Below, piece after piece: positions 1-8,059 of a stretch of DNA of 64,000 nucleotides (the stretch's first letter is position 1; the number at the start of each line of letters is the position of its first letter). Below the pieces are notes generated by a model that was given only the letters and a program-made list of their open reading frames with translations, was not told the DNA's origin and searched no databases. Source of the DNA: an uncultured Lachnospiraceae bacterium (GTDB lineage: Bacteria > Bacillota > Clostridia > Lachnospirales > Lachnospiraceae); the NCBI GenBank assembly GCA_947305245.1, contig CAMZDG010000003.1, positions 124,001 through 188,000 on the forward strand, written 5' to 3'. Position numbers and translations under genes: made by a program.

Positions 1-159
1 GGCGCCGCTCCCGTAAAGAGGCAAAAAAGGCCCGTGCATGAAGCCGCGATTCGTCCATTTTCTCGTCTTGAGCGAGACATAGGCCGACTCAAAGCACCAT
101 CCAAAGAAGCAATAAATATAAAAGAAAAACACCCACTGTGTCACGGAATAATGATACAT
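1..159 (-). CDS. Putative ABC-transporter permease CmpB-type membrane protein (partial)
   Basis: This frame is absent from the ORF track because it runs off the window edge. The first 53 residues are readable from an ATG 12 bases after the ylmH stop and give MYHYSVTQWVFFFYIYCFFGW, then a stretch containing WTNRGFMHGPF and LPLYG. A leading membrane segment followed by the FxGW..E and NRGF..GP.LPLYG signature is typical of the PF06541 (CmpB) family of small polytopic membrane proteins. The family's function is poorly known. The close spacing suggests one transcript with ylmH. The ribosome site (GGACGG) is weak. The C-terminal part lies outside the window. Confidence 0.8.
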   Translation of the reverse strand, partial: MYHYSVTQWVFFFYIYCFFGWCFESAYVSLKTRKWTNRGFMHGPFLPLYGSGA

Positions 160-171
160 CGCCGTCCGCGG

Positions 172-942
172 TCATCGATAGACCGCCACCTCCACGTTTC
201 TCTTCCCCTTCCGGGTCTCCCCTTTTTCTCCTAAGAATACAAACTTTCCATAGCCGCGGGCATTCACGGTCTCGCCCTCTTTCAGGGCCCTGGAATTGTT
301 CTCACAGCTTCGACCCGCGATGAATACCTTTCCCGTGCGAAACAGTGACAGGCTCTCCTCCCTCGAAAGATGCCAGACCTTTGCGATCACGGCATCGGCC
401 CTGGGAGAGACCACCTGAAAGGTCTCATGCCTTGGCTCTTCCTGCGTTAGCTCCTGCCATGTTTCAACGATCTCGCATGAGACATTCGTATGTTTTACCT
501 GGCTTAAGTTTCTGATAATAAAATCCGCCATGGACTCCTGACAGAACAAATAGGCCTGCTTTTCCCCGACGATAATGTCCCCGAGCGTTGTCCTCTCGAT
601 CCCAAGATTCATCAGCGCGCCCAGAAAATCCCTGTGGGTCAAGTCATCCGCGAACTTCTGATGGAGCGGGCTTACGTGGATGCAGGCGATGGGAAATGCC
701 TCCTCATATCCAAGCTCCTCCGGTTTTCCAAAGCGTATCATCACGCGATCCGCTCCTTCCCTGCCGCCAAAGATGCGATATCCCGCGGCCCGAAGCTCCG
801 GCTCCTTCTGCCAGAAGACATCCTGCTGCGCCAGCCCCAAAAACTCCGTAAAGGTGAACTGATTCTGACGATAGGATCTGTCCGCCAGGTCCTGAAGTCT
901 TTTTCCAAATTGTTGTAATTCCTTCTCTTGATTCTCAGCCAT
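172..942 (-). CDS. ylmH: YlmH family RNA-binding protein (S4 domain)
   Basis: The 256-residue protein matches the YlmH family in length and architecture. An N-terminal region of about 170 residues contains the family-typical RTTLGDIIVG stretch, and a C-terminal S4 RNA-binding domain carries the LSLFRTGKVFIAGR and NSRALKEGETVNARGYG core (about residues 185-240). YlmH is known in Firmicutes as a ribosome-associated S4 protein linked to rescue of stalled large subunits and is often found in the division gene cluster. Here it sits between a ZIP transporter gene and a CmpB-type gene, so the usual division context is missing. Spacing on both sides is only about 12 bases, suggesting an operon. Confidence 0.9.
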   Translation of the reverse strand: MAENQEKELQQFGKRLQDLADRSYRQNQFTFTEFLGLAQQDVFWQKEPELRAAGYRIFGGREGADRVMIRFGKPEELGYEEAFPIACIHVSPLHQKFADDLTHRDFLGALMNLGIERTTLGDIIVGEKQAYLFCQESMADFIIRNLSQVKHTNVSCEIVETWQELTQEEPRHETFQVVSPRADAVIAKVWHLSREESLSLFRTGKVFIAGRSCENNSRALKEGETVNARGYGKFVFLGEKGETRKGKRNVEVAVYR

Positions 943-954
943 GTGACTCCTTCG

Positions 955-1731
955 TTATCCAAGCATGACGTCCAGCGTCATCATCAGTGCAAATCCCAAA
1001 GCAAACGCAATGGTCCCAAGATTATTTTCCTTTCCCTCATTGGCCTCTGGGATCAGCTCCTCCACCACAACGTAGATCATGGCTCCCGCCGCGAACGCCA
1101 GAAGATAAGGCAAAAGCGGTGTCATCACGCTGGCAAGAAGGATCGTGATCCCCGCGCCGACCGGCTCCACTGCCCCTGAGAGAACGCCCAGCCAAAAGGC
1201 CCTAAGTCTGCTCTTCCCCTCCGCGCGGTACGGCAGGGAGATAATGGCTCCCTCCGGGAAGTTTTGAACGGAGATCCCAACGGCCAGAAGAATGGCAGCC
1301 GCCATGGTCACGCCGCTCTCCGCGCGCAGCGCTCCTGCAAGAATGGCTCCGATGGCCGCGCCCTCCGGGAAATTGTGGATCGTCACCGCCAGCATCAGCA
1401 TGGCGGTCTTCCCGAGTCGGCTCCTTCGCCCCTCCGGCTGCTCCTGCCCCACGTGAAGGTGCGGGATCAGGCAGTCCATCGCCAGAAGGAACGCGATCCC
1501 GCTCCCGAACCCGATCAGGGCCGGCAGGAAGGAAAGCCGCCCCCTGTCCCCTGAAATCTCGATGGCCGGCAAGAGCAGTGACCAGACCGAAGCCGCCGTC
1601 ATCACTCCTGCGGCAGAGCCGATGAAGCATCGCTGCAGCCTTCCTGAAATACTTCGGCGAAGAAAAAAGACGCTGGCCGCGCCAAGACTCGTTCCCAGAA
1701 AGGGCAGACATAATCCAATCCAGACTCCCAT
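955..1731 (-). CDS. ZIP family divalent metal transporter
   Basis: This 258-residue polytopic membrane protein has the two helices that form the ZIP metal-binding centre: HNFPEGAA in TM4 and QNFPEGA in TM5. About eight hydrophobic segments are visible. The length and the variant second motif (Q for H) fit the GufA/ZupT-like bacterial ZIP branch. It would import Zn(II), Fe(II) or Mn(II) across the cytoplasmic membrane. It lies directly downstream of two COG0523 metallochaperone-type genes, but a terminator and its own TATAAT-like -10 separate it from them, so it may be controlled independently. A stretch about 12 bases upstream of the chosen ATG reads AAGGAG. The metal specificity is inference. 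Confidence 0.88.
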   Translation of the reverse strand: MGVWIGLCLPFLGTSLGAASVFFLRRSISGRLQRCFIGSAAGVMTAASVWSLLLPAIEISGDRGRLSFLPALIGFGSGIAFLLAMDCLIPHLHVGQEQPEGRRSRLGKTAMLMLAVTIHNFPEGAAIGAILAGALRAESGVTMAAAILLAVGISVQNFPEGAIISLPYRAEGKSRLRAFWLGVLSGAVEPVGAGITILLASVMTPLLPYLLAFAAGAMIYVVVEELIPEANEGKENNLGTIAFALGFALMMTLDVMLG

Positions 1732-1766
1732 CGTCTTGGATCGCTCCTTGCTGTTTCCTCTCTCCT

Positions 1767-1797
1767 ATTATAGCAAAAAACGCCGCTTCTGTGACAA
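1767..1797 (-). promoter_or_regulatory. Candidate promoter of the ZIP gene, overlapping a terminator
   Basis: On the minus strand a perfect TATAAT (1767-1772) lies just after the T-run of the preceding terminator. The best -35 candidate, TTGTCA, falls in the hairpin loop with a long 19-base spacer. The -10 is convincing and the -35 is weak. Confidence 0.4.
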
Positions 1798-1804
1798 AGC
1801 GGCG
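1775..1804 (-). terminator. Rho-independent terminator after the first COG0523 gene
   Basis: A perfect 8-bp stem (CGCCGCTT/AAGCGGCG) with an 8-base loop is followed on the minus strand by TTTTTTG. It starts five bases after the stop of the 316-codon COG0523 ORF. Confidence 0.85.
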
Positions 1805-1809
1805 CAAAT

Positions 1810-2742
1810 TTAGCTAAAACTAATGATCTCATCCTTCGGAGCCTTGGTCTTCTCCACGCTGACCGCATGCAGAACGGGCCCCTCCCCGTTATAATCCTTC
1901 CAATATTCCTTCGCCACCGTCGCAGTGACCTTGACCCACTCGCGCTCCCTAAGGCTCCCGGCTCCGGGGAACTCACAGACATATCCCAAAAATGCCATGT
2001 CCTCGGCGCAGCAGGTCATTGCCATCCTGCCCGGTACAAAGTAATTCGCCGGGATTCCCTTGGGCTTGGCCACCATGGCAACGAATTCCAGCTTCTTTCC
2101 CACATAGCGCTCCAAATGATCCATCGCATCCAGATAGAAGATGCCGTACCCATGATTGTCTAGCACGATGGGATCGGCACTTAAGTCATATGGCAGATCC
2201 TCTTCAAAGATCTCATCGATCTCACCGTTGGCGTCCTCAAAGATGACGTCCGCGGAAGCATTGACTGCCTTGACGTTGCGCTTATAGCTGTTGAGCTGAT
2301 CCCGCACGGTGTCGCAGCGGTTAAAAATGATCATCTCCGACTTTCGGATCATCTCCGCCACCAAAGACTTCATGTTCGTGTAATACACCGGGAAGGTACT
2401 GCCGTCGATAATGGTGATCTGCTGCTCGATCTTCCAGTGCCACGGCAGCTTCATGTTCTTATAATTCCACATGCCATTGTACTCGATGATGATGCGCTCC
2501 GGCTTATACTTCTTCTCCAGCTCTACAAGCGTGTTGGGATTAAAGTCCTCTTCCTTCTCGATCAGCTCTATCACGGTCTTGCTGCGCCTAAGAAGCGCCG
2601 GATCATATTCCTTCTCCCCCTCCTCGCATAATAGCAGCAGGGTCGTGCCCCGGATCTGAAAATAGGGCTGACTCAACGTGAAGGTGATAAATTCCGTTTT
2701 ACCGCTTTCCAAAAAGCCATTGATGGCATATACGGGCTTCAT
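1810..2742 (-). CDS. COG0523/CobW-like GTP-binding protein (no CxCC motif)
   Basis: About 310 residues with an N-terminal P-loop (INGFLESGKTEFI), a G-domain core and an NRCD motif where NKxD is expected, then a C-terminal domain resembling CobW_C. I see no GCxCC metal-binding motif, unlike its upstream neighbour. The start was moved from the ORF-track ATG to the internal MKPVYAING, because GAGGAG lies just before that codon inside the longer ORF. COG0523 proteins are G3E GTPases that deliver metals to client proteins. The client here is unknown. The gene follows the His/Asp-rich COG0523 gene by 67 bases and ends at a strong terminator, so the two form a likely operon. Confidence 0.8.
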   Translation of the reverse strand: MKPVYAINGFLESGKTEFITFTLSQPYFQIRGTTLLLLCEEGEKEYDPALLRRSKTVIELIEKEEDFNPNTLVELEKKYKPERIIIEYNGMWNYKNMKLPWHWKIEQQITIIDGSTFPVYYTNMKSLVAEMIRKSEMIIFNRCDTVRDQLNSYKRNVKAVNASADVIFEDANGEIDEIFEEDLPYDLSADPIVLDNHGYGIFYLDAMDHLERYVGKKLEFVAMVAKPKGIPANYFVPGRMAMTCCAEDMAFLGYVCEFPGAGSLREREWVKVTATVAKEYWKDYNGEGPVLHAVSVEKTKAPKDEIISFS

Positions 2743-2809
2743 GCTAAACTCCTCTTCCATGGCTGACCTTTTGGGTCAGGTCAATACATTTCTCGTTCAT
2801 TACCAGGAC

Positions 2810-4060
2810 TTACTTCCGAAACAGCTCTGCCAGCTTCTCTTCCTTGAGGTTGGATCCGATGACGCAGATCTTTCCAGTCACCTCGGGCTTGCCAGTCCTT
2901 ACGTCCTGCTCCTCGGGCACGTAATCATAATAAATCCAGGTGCCGTCGCCCGCGGGAACCATGCCCTTTGCGCGAAGGATCACGCCGTACTCTCCGCTGT
3001 CCAAAGCGGACAGAATGGATTCGATCTCACTCTTGGAATACTGATTTGGCGTCTCCATGCCCCAGCTGGTGAACACTTCATCCGCATGGTGATGATGGTG
3101 ATGCTCATGGTCATGATCATGATCGTGACAGCCACAAGTGCAGTCAGGGCCATGCTCATGATGGTGATGATGCTCATGCTCGTCCTCGTCATCATCGTCA
3201 TCATCGTCGTGATGATGGTGGTGATGCTCATGCTCATGCTCATCGTCATCATCGTCGTGATGATGGTGGTGATGCTCATGCTCATGCTCATCGTCGTGAT
3301 GATGGTGGTGATGCTCGTGCTCGTCATCGTCGTCATCGTCGTCGTGATGATGATGGCCGCAGCCACACTCCTCGTCGTCATCGTCGTCATGGTGATGATG
3401 GTGGTGATGCTCGTGCTCCTCGTGCGCCTTCTCAAGCATCTCAGCCAACAGGTCTTCGAGCTTGTCAGCGCCCTCGATGGTATCCAGAACGGCCTTGCCC
3501 TCCAACTGCGCAAGGGGCGTCGTGATGATGGTCGCTTTCGCGTTATGCTCGCGGATCATGGCAACGCACTCTGCGATCTTCTCGGGAGTGGCCTTATCCG
3601 TGCGGCTCAAAATAATAGTGCCCGCATACTCGATCTGATTGATAAAGAACTCGCCAAAGTTCTTGATATACATTTTGCACTTCATGCAGTCCACGACGGC
3701 AACGGCGCTGTTCACCTGCACGTCCATGTCCTTTGCCACGTTCTCCACGGCCTTCAGCACGTCGGACAGCTTGCCGACGCCGGAGGGCTCGATCAGGATG
3801 CGTTCCGGCGCATACGTGGACACGACCTCCTTTAAGGAAGTGCCGAAATCACCTACCAGGGAACAGCAGATGCAACCGGAATTCATCTCCTTGATCTCGA
3901 TGCCGGAATCCTTCAGGAACCCGCCGTCGATGCCGATCTCACCGAACTCATTCTCGATCAGGACGGTCTTCGATCCGTCCAGCGCTTCCGCGAGAAGCTT
4001 CTTGATCAGGGTTGTCTTTCCGGCTCCCAGAAAACCGGATACGACGTCTATCTTTGTCAT
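2810..4060 (-). CDS. COG0523 metallochaperone GTPase with a long His/Asp-rich domain
   Basis: A 416-residue G3E GTPase with P-loop GFLGAGKTTL (residues 9-18), the metal-binding CxCC motif in SGCICCSL (61-68) and SRTD as the base-recognition motif. Residues 213-327 are almost entirely His, Asp and Glu, broken only by two CxC-type motifs (ECGCGH and DCTCGC). This far exceeds the short His stretches usual in the family. A CobW_C domain follows. COG0523 members are metal-transfer GTPases, often induced by zinc limitation, and the acidic/His tail would be expected to bind Zn, Ni or Co. A second COG0523 gene and a ZIP transporter lie downstream, which supports a metal-homeostasis role. Many out-of-frame ORFs here are shadows of the repeat. 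Confidence 0.88.
   Translation of the reverse strand: MTKIDVVSGFLGAGKTTLIKKLLAEALDGSKTVLIENEFGEIGIDGGFLKDSGIEIKEMNSGCICCSLVGDFGTSLKEVVSTYAPERILIEPSGVGKLSDVLKAVENVAKDMDVQVNSAVAVVDCMKCKMYIKNFGEFFINQIEYAGTIILSRTDKATPEKIAECVAMIREHNAKATIITTPLAQLEGKAVLDTIEGADKLEDLLAEMLEKAHEEHEHHHHHHHDDDDDEECGCGHHHHDDDDDDDEHEHHHHHHDDEHEHEHHHHHHDDDDDEHEHEHHHHHHDDDDDDDEDEHEHHHHHEHGPDCTCGCHDHDHDHEHHHHHHADEVFTSWGMETPNQYSKSEIESILSALDSGEYGVILRAKGMVPAGDGTWIYYDYVPEEQDVRTGKPEVTGKICVIGSNLKEEKLAELFRK
3080..3424 (-). repeat. His/Asp codon repeat tract (CAT/CAC/GAT/GAC/GAG)
   Basis: About 345 bases made of runs of His, Asp and Glu codons, read on plus as ATGRTGATG/ATCRTC-like repeats. Imperfect copies of a unit of roughly 50-60 bases (His6-Asp5 plus EHEHE) recur. 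All three frames stay open, producing spurious hydrophobic ORFs on plus. Confidence 0.9.
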
Positions 4061-4110
4061 ATGAATCCATCCTCTCTTTTCTTCAATTGGTCTTTCTTTG
4101 ACTATCCCTT

Positions 4111-4139
4111 ATTTTCTACCAATGAGTTAGGAATGTCAA
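4111..4139 (-). promoter_or_regulatory. Candidate sigma-A promoter of the COG0523 operon
   Basis: TTGACA (4134-4139), 17 bases, then GAAAAT (4111-4116) on the minus strand, about 50 bases before the GTPase start. The -35 is perfect and the -10 is moderate. Confidence 0.55.
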
Positions 4140-4173
4140 CCCCATTCGGGGCCAAAATCGGAAATAAATTCTC

Positions 4174-4191
4174 AAATCATTCTAATCATTT
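4174..4191 (-). promoter_or_regulatory. Fur/Zur-like near-palindrome upstream of the COG0523 operon
   Basis: AAATGATTAGAATGATTT is an 18-bp AT-rich dyad that pairs at seven of nine positions. Size and composition resemble Fur-family operators, and the downstream genes are metal-related. It lies about 35 bases upstream of the proposed -35, further than a simple repressor site, so the assignment is tentative. Confidence 0.3.
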
Positions 4192-4208
4192 TATAAACTG
4201 TGATCGCG

Positions 4209-5117
4209 TCATCTCATGGCGAGAAGCCCGAGAAGCGGCGCCGCCGCAACCTCGCCATCCTCCGATACGCCGCAAAGGATCCCCATCAGATGTCCCTGCG
4301 CGTCAAAGAGCGCGCCGCCGCTCATCCCCGGGGAAACCGTCAGGTCCGCAAGCATGACGTACGACCCAAAATCCTCGGAATATACATAGTCCTTTAGCAG
4401 GGTACCAACGCTCGCATCCTCTCCCACGCCGCTTTTCGATCCCATGGCGATCACGGTATCTCCGGCGGCCAGCCTGTCATACGCCTCCAGGGAAACCAAG
4501 ACCCTGCGATATGCCTGCCCATGATCTTGCAGCGCAGCGCCTTCCGCGGACGCCACTCCATCCTGCGCCTCATCTAGGAGTGCTTCCCTCGGGAGCACAA
4601 GGAGCGCGAGATCCTGTCCTTTCGCGAAGATCTTTTCCGTCGTCACAACCGTAAAACCGTCTTCAAAGGTGACCGACACCTCGTCATTTTCCCCTGTCAC
4701 GTACTCCAGCACGTGAGCGGCCGTGGCGATCCAGACAGTGGATTCATCCGAGTCATAGATCACGCCGCTTCCCATCAGCTTCCCGGCCCTAACCGTCACC
4801 ATGGCGCTTCCGCAGGCCCTTTGCATCGCTCCGGCCCTGTCATCCTCGTCCGCGTTCTCAGGCACCGTTGCCTCCTCCAGCGCGGTAATGCGAAGTGTCT
4901 CTCCGGGATCCGCCGCGTTCTTCTCGTTTTCTGCAGAAGAAGCAATACTCACGTCTGTCTCACCCGCAGACTTCCCGTGTCCCGCATCTCCCCTGCCGTC
5001 ACAGGCGCAAAGAAGCGCCAGACATGACGTAAGACACGCCGCAAGCCCTATTTTGTTCCAGCGATTCCTTTCCCGTTTCAAACGCATTTCCTCTCGTGAA
5101 TTCATCCATTCCCACAT
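4209..5117 (-). CDS. Trypsin-like serine protease lipoprotein
   Basis: The N-terminus has basic residues, a hydrophobic stretch and a lipobox ending LLCAC (Cys39 in the track numbering), so it is probably a membrane-anchored lipoprotein. After an acidic linker comes a chymotrypsin-fold domain with His in ATAAHVLEYV, Asp in GQDLALLVL and Ser in SPGMSGGALFD: the full catalytic triad with the GxSGG nucleophile motif. At about 300 residues it is shorter than HtrA, with no room for a PDZ domain. The start is uncertain: the MWEWM, MNSRE and MRLKR starts are all in frame and none has an ideal ribosome site. It follows the rnpB terminator directly. Substrate unknown; extracytoplasmic proteolysis is inferred. 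Confidence 0.8.
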   Translation of the reverse strand: MWEWMNSREEMRLKRERNRWNKIGLAACLTSCLALLCACDGRGDAGHGKSAGETDVSIASSAENEKNAADPGETLRITALEEATVPENADEDDRAGAMQRACGSAMVTVRAGKLMGSGVIYDSDESTVWIATAAHVLEYVTGENDEVSVTFEDGFTVVTTEKIFAKGQDLALLVLPREALLDEAQDGVASAEGAALQDHGQAYRRVLVSLEAYDRLAAGDTVIAMGSKSGVGEDASVGTLLKDYVYSEDFGSYVMLADLTVSPGMSGGALFDAQGHLMGILCGVSEDGEVAAAPLLGLLAMR

Positions 5118-5120
5118 GAT

Positions 5121-5160
5121 AAAAAAAGCCGTAAATCCCCAGATCCTAAAGATTTACGGC
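5121..5160 (-). terminator. Terminator of rnpB (bidirectional shape)
   Basis: A perfect 10-bp stem (GCCGTAAATC/GATTTACGGC) is followed by TTTTTTTA on the minus strand, 10 bases after the RNase P 3' end. A T-run also follows on plus. Confidence 0.92.
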
Positions 5161-5169
5161 GTTTTTCAA

Positions 5170-5519
5170 GCGTAAGCAGAACGATAAGCCGGGTTATGTC
5201 GTTGAGCGATCATCTATCTAGTACGACTGTTACCAGCCGCATCAAGCGACCCACCTGAGAGCAGGCCGGGCAAGCCTGTTGCTCTCTGCTTGGTCTTGCT
5301 TCGGATGGGGTTTACATGGCTCCGCCTGTTACCAGACGGACGGTAGTCTCTTACACTGCCTTTCCACCCTTACCAACGCCAAAGGCGCCGGCGGTATATC
5401 TCTGTTGCACTGGCCTGGGAGTCACCTCCACCGGACGTTATCCGGCATCCTGCCCTATGAAGCCCGGACTTTCCTCACCCATGCTTTCGCATGGCCGCGA
5501 TCGCCTGTCCTGCTTACGC
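5170..5519 (-). ncRNA. rnpB: RNase P RNA, class A-like
   Basis: The minus strand carries the conserved 5' core GAGGAAAGTCCGGGCT and the conserved 3' segment ending near ACCCGGCTTAT. The termini pair: GCGTAAGCAGgac at the 5' end with gttCTGCTTACGC at the 3' end form P1, which sets the ends at about 5519 and 5170 (350 nt, normal for this RNA). A strong promoter immediately upstream and a strong terminator immediately downstream bound it as an independent gene. It is the catalytic RNA that trims 5' leaders from pre-tRNAs. The plus-strand ORFs here are artefacts. Confidence 0.97.
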
Positions 5520-5527
5520 CAAATGTC

Positions 5528-5556
5528 ATTATACAGAAACGAGACGAAAAAGTCAA
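5528..5556 (-). promoter_or_regulatory. Promoter of rnpB
   Basis: TTGACT (5551-5556), exactly 17 bases, then TATAAT (5528-5533) on the minus strand. This places transcription start about 7 bases after the -10, at the inferred RNA 5' end. Confidence 0.9.
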
Positions 5557-5584
5557 TCTCGGCCCTCTCGTCTCGCATTCCCGC

Positions 5585-7240
5585 TTATACCTTAAAACAG
5601 CTTCCTCCCACGAATTCCCTGCAGATGGAATTGTTCGGGAGACTCTCACCGGTCAGGTTCAAGAAATAATCCAGGAACTTTAGGAGACGCTTCGCCTCAT
5701 AATATTCCGTCGTATCCTTGGGAACCTGGAACAGAAGCGGCTCCGCGTGCTGCTTTAACACGGCCAGTTCATAGATCAGCGCCGAGTTAAAGATGGCGTC
5801 CGCCTCCTCCTGGAAAGGAAAGATGTTCTCCTCTTCTCCCTTCCTTACGTTGCTCCACATCTGGATCGTCCGCTTCGCGTCGGAGCCTCTGGTCTTTGCG
5901 TCACGCACCAGTCTGCGAAGAAGTCTTCCGTCTGTCGTCGCGATCCTGTTATGCGCATCCACGTTCACGGCCGTCAGCGCGCTGACATAAACCTTGTACT
6001 TACTCTCATCAGGAAGCGCATAGCTCATCTTAGGATTCAGGCCGTGAATGCCCTCGATCACCAAAATGTCATCCGCGCCCAGCTGCATGGTATCTCCGTG
6101 ATATTCCCTGCGACCGATCTTAAAGTTGAAGGAAGGCATTTCCACCCTCTCCCCGGAAAGAAGCCGCAGCATGTCATTATTGAACAGCTCCACGTCCATG
6201 GCGCCGAGGCATTCAAAGTCATAATCCCCCTTCTCATCCCGCGGCGTATCCTCGCGGTTTACGAAATAATTGTCCATGGCGATGGGGTGAGGCGTCTTGC
6301 CAAGCGTGCGCAGCTGTATGGACAGTCTGTGGGAAAGACTCGTCTTTCCTGAGGAGGAAGGTCCTGCGATCATGACAAACTTCACGTTCCCCTTCTTTAC
6401 GATGTCCCGCGCGATCTCGGAGATGCGGCGTTCCTGCATGGCCTCCTGGATCAGGATCAATTCATTCATCGTCCCGTCGCAGATGTGCTCATTGAGATCG
6501 CCGACGGTCTCGATGCCAACCTGCCGTCCCCACTCGTCGGACTCGCGAAGCGTATGGAAGAGCTTCTTGCGCTCCGAGAATTCCTCCACGCCGGTCGAAT
6601 GCTTTCTCGTCGGCAAAAGGAGCATAAATCCATCCGCATAATCGATCACGTCAAACCACTTGACATAGGAGGCGTTCGGCATCATGTAGCCATAGAAATA
6701 ATCATAATACCCGTCGCACTCATAGACGTTGACCGAGGAGGTCCGGCGATACCGGAAGAGCTTCACCTTATCGTTCATCTCCTGCTTTTGGAAGATCTCC
6801 ATGGCCTCATCGATCGGATAGGACCGCTTCATGAACGGAACCTTCCTGGCGACAAGCTCCTGCATCCTCTCGCGAATGGCCTTGGCGCTCTGCTCTCCGC
6901 CGGGAAATGCTCCCTCGTGCGAAATGTAGTAACCGTGGCCAATGGCATAACCCAGCCGGCACTGTGCAGCCGCATGGCATCCAAAGAGATCGAACACGGC
7001 CTTCATGAACAGCATGGTCGCCGTCCTGACATAGGTCTTAAACCCGGCATCGTCCTTTAGGGTAAAGCAAGTGATCTCGCAGTCCCTGTTCACACGTTTA
7101 AATAACTCCCGAAGCTTCCCGTCTGCCGCAACCAGCGTGATGAGCTGTCCGTCCTTCCCCTGATAGGGCTCGATCAGCTGCTCAAACGTGGCACGCTCCA
7201 TTACGGGAATCTCGTCCCCATTGATCTTTACCGTAAACAT
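5585..7240 (-). CDS. Nucleoside (uridine-type) kinase with ThrRS-like N-terminal domains
   Basis: The 551-residue protein is composite. The first 60 or so residues look like a TGS domain, about residues 60-250 resemble the threonyl-tRNA synthetase second additional domain (GHGYYISH-type motif), and the C-terminal half is a uridine kinase/phosphoribulokinase-type P-loop kinase with GPSSSGKTSLSHRL and VIEGIHGLNP. This fusion is recurrent in Clostridia and Thermotogae and is annotated as a nucleoside kinase. It would phosphorylate a nucleoside using a nucleotide triphosphate. No tRNA-charging domain is present, so it is not a ThrRS. It starts 21 bases after trmK ends and may share its transcript. 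The natural substrate is not certain. Confidence 0.88.
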   Translation of the reverse strand: MFTVKINGDEIPVMERATFEQLIEPYQGKDGQLITLVAADGKLRELFKRVNRDCEITCFTLKDDAGFKTYVRTATMLFMKAVFDLFGCHAAAQCRLGYAIGHGYYISHEGAFPGGEQSAKAIRERMQELVARKVPFMKRSYPIDEAMEIFQKQEMNDKVKLFRYRRTSSVNVYECDGYYDYFYGYMMPNASYVKWFDVIDYADGFMLLLPTRKHSTGVEEFSERKKLFHTLRESDEWGRQVGIETVGDLNEHICDGTMNELILIQEAMQERRISEIARDIVKKGNVKFVMIAGPSSSGKTSLSHRLSIQLRTLGKTPHPIAMDNYFVNREDTPRDEKGDYDFECLGAMDVELFNNDMLRLLSGERVEMPSFNFKIGRREYHGDTMQLGADDILVIEGIHGLNPKMSYALPDESKYKVYVSALTAVNVDAHNRIATTDGRLLRRLVRDAKTRGSDAKRTIQMWSNVRKGEEENIFPFQEEADAIFNSALIYELAVLKQHAEPLLFQVPKDTTEYYEAKRLLKFLDYFLNLTGESLPNNSICREFVGGSCFKV

Positions 7241-7261
7241 CCTTCCCCGCTTCCCGGAAGA

Positions 7262-8059
7262 TCACTTCATCAGTGACATGGTCCTTTGAAGCATCTCCCA
7301 TTCCATTTCTACTTCCCGAAGTCGCATCCTGCGGTTGGAATCTGCCCCTTCCGAAGCTTTGCCTTCCAGAGCAATTTCTTCCGCTCCTTCCGACGCTTTG
7401 TCTTCTGCCTCCCCTGAGGCGCGAAGCTGCTCCAATATGGTTCCCAGAATGCGTTCCTGCTCTTTTAAGTACTGGAAAAGGATCGGATCCTTTCTCCGGA
7501 TCAGGAGCTCGCCGTATCGGTCATAGAGCTCCCTGCACTCCTCCTCGGCCTCTGACTGGCCTTTCGCAAGCCGTGCCTTCATCGGGAAATAATACTTCCC
7601 GTCCTCGAAAACAATCCGCTCCTCTATTAGTTTATACCCATTCTCTCGCAAAAAGACCCGAAACTCACGAAGTTCTGACTGCGGCTGAAGCAAAAACTCC
7701 TCAAAGCTCTCCGTCTTTTCCGGATACGCCGTCAGGATCCTTTGCATCAGCGGGCCGCCCATGCCTGCGCAGACAAGGCTTTTCGCTTCGCCGGCCGCAA
7801 GCGCTTCCAGTCCGTCCGAAAGACGAGTCTCGATCCGGTCCGAAAGACCTGCCTGCCGCACGTGCTCCGTCGCCGCGGCCAACGGACCCTTTCGCACGTC
7901 CATGGCGATGGCGCCGTCCATCTTTCCCGTCTGCACCAGATAGAGGTCCAGAAAACCGTGGTCACATCCCACGTCGGCGACGATCCCACCCGGAGAAAGC
8001 ATGTCGGCAATGGCCGCAAGTCTCTTCGACAACGAGACGGGCTTCCCTTGCTTAATCAA
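7262..8059 (-). CDS. trmK: tRNA (adenine(22)-N(1))-methyltransferase TrmK
   Basis: A 265-residue class I SAM-dependent methyltransferase. The N-terminal SAM site is clear ([16 protein letters not shown], then [10 protein letters not shown]), with the TrmK-typical CAGMGGPLM loop and [11 protein letters not shown] stretch, and a C-terminal coiled segment. TrmK methylates N1 of A22 in tRNA in Firmicutes. It uses a TTG start that overlaps the end of rpoD by 8 bases, with an AAGGAT ribosome site embedded in the last rpoD codons. The C-terminus carries an extra low-complexity Glu/Ala/Ser segment ([13 protein letters not shown]) not needed for the fold. The rpoD-trmK order is conserved in Firmicutes and supports the call. 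Confidence 0.93.
   Translation of the reverse strand: MIKQGKPVSLSKRLAAIADMLSPGGIVADVGCDHGFLDLYLVQTGKMDGAIAMDVRKGPLAAATEHVRQAGLSDRIETRLSDGLEALAAGEAKSLVCAGMGGPLMQRILTAYPEKTESFEEFLLQPQSELREFRVFLRENGYKLIEERIVFEDGKYYFPMKARLAKGQSEAEEECRELYDRYGELLIRRKDPILFQYLKEQERILGTILEQLRASGEAEDKASEGAEEIALEGKASEGADSNRRMRLREVEMEWEMLQRTMSLMK

Noticed and set aside
2678-3835. 385-codon plus-strand ORF rich in Met, Val and Ile
   Set aside because: It is the antisense of the His/Asp codon tract in the COG0523 gene; the low-complexity composition comes from reading ATGATG/GTCATC repeats.
5279-5683. Plus-strand ORFs over the rnpB region
   Set aside because: The region is RNase P RNA with paired ends, promoter and terminator.
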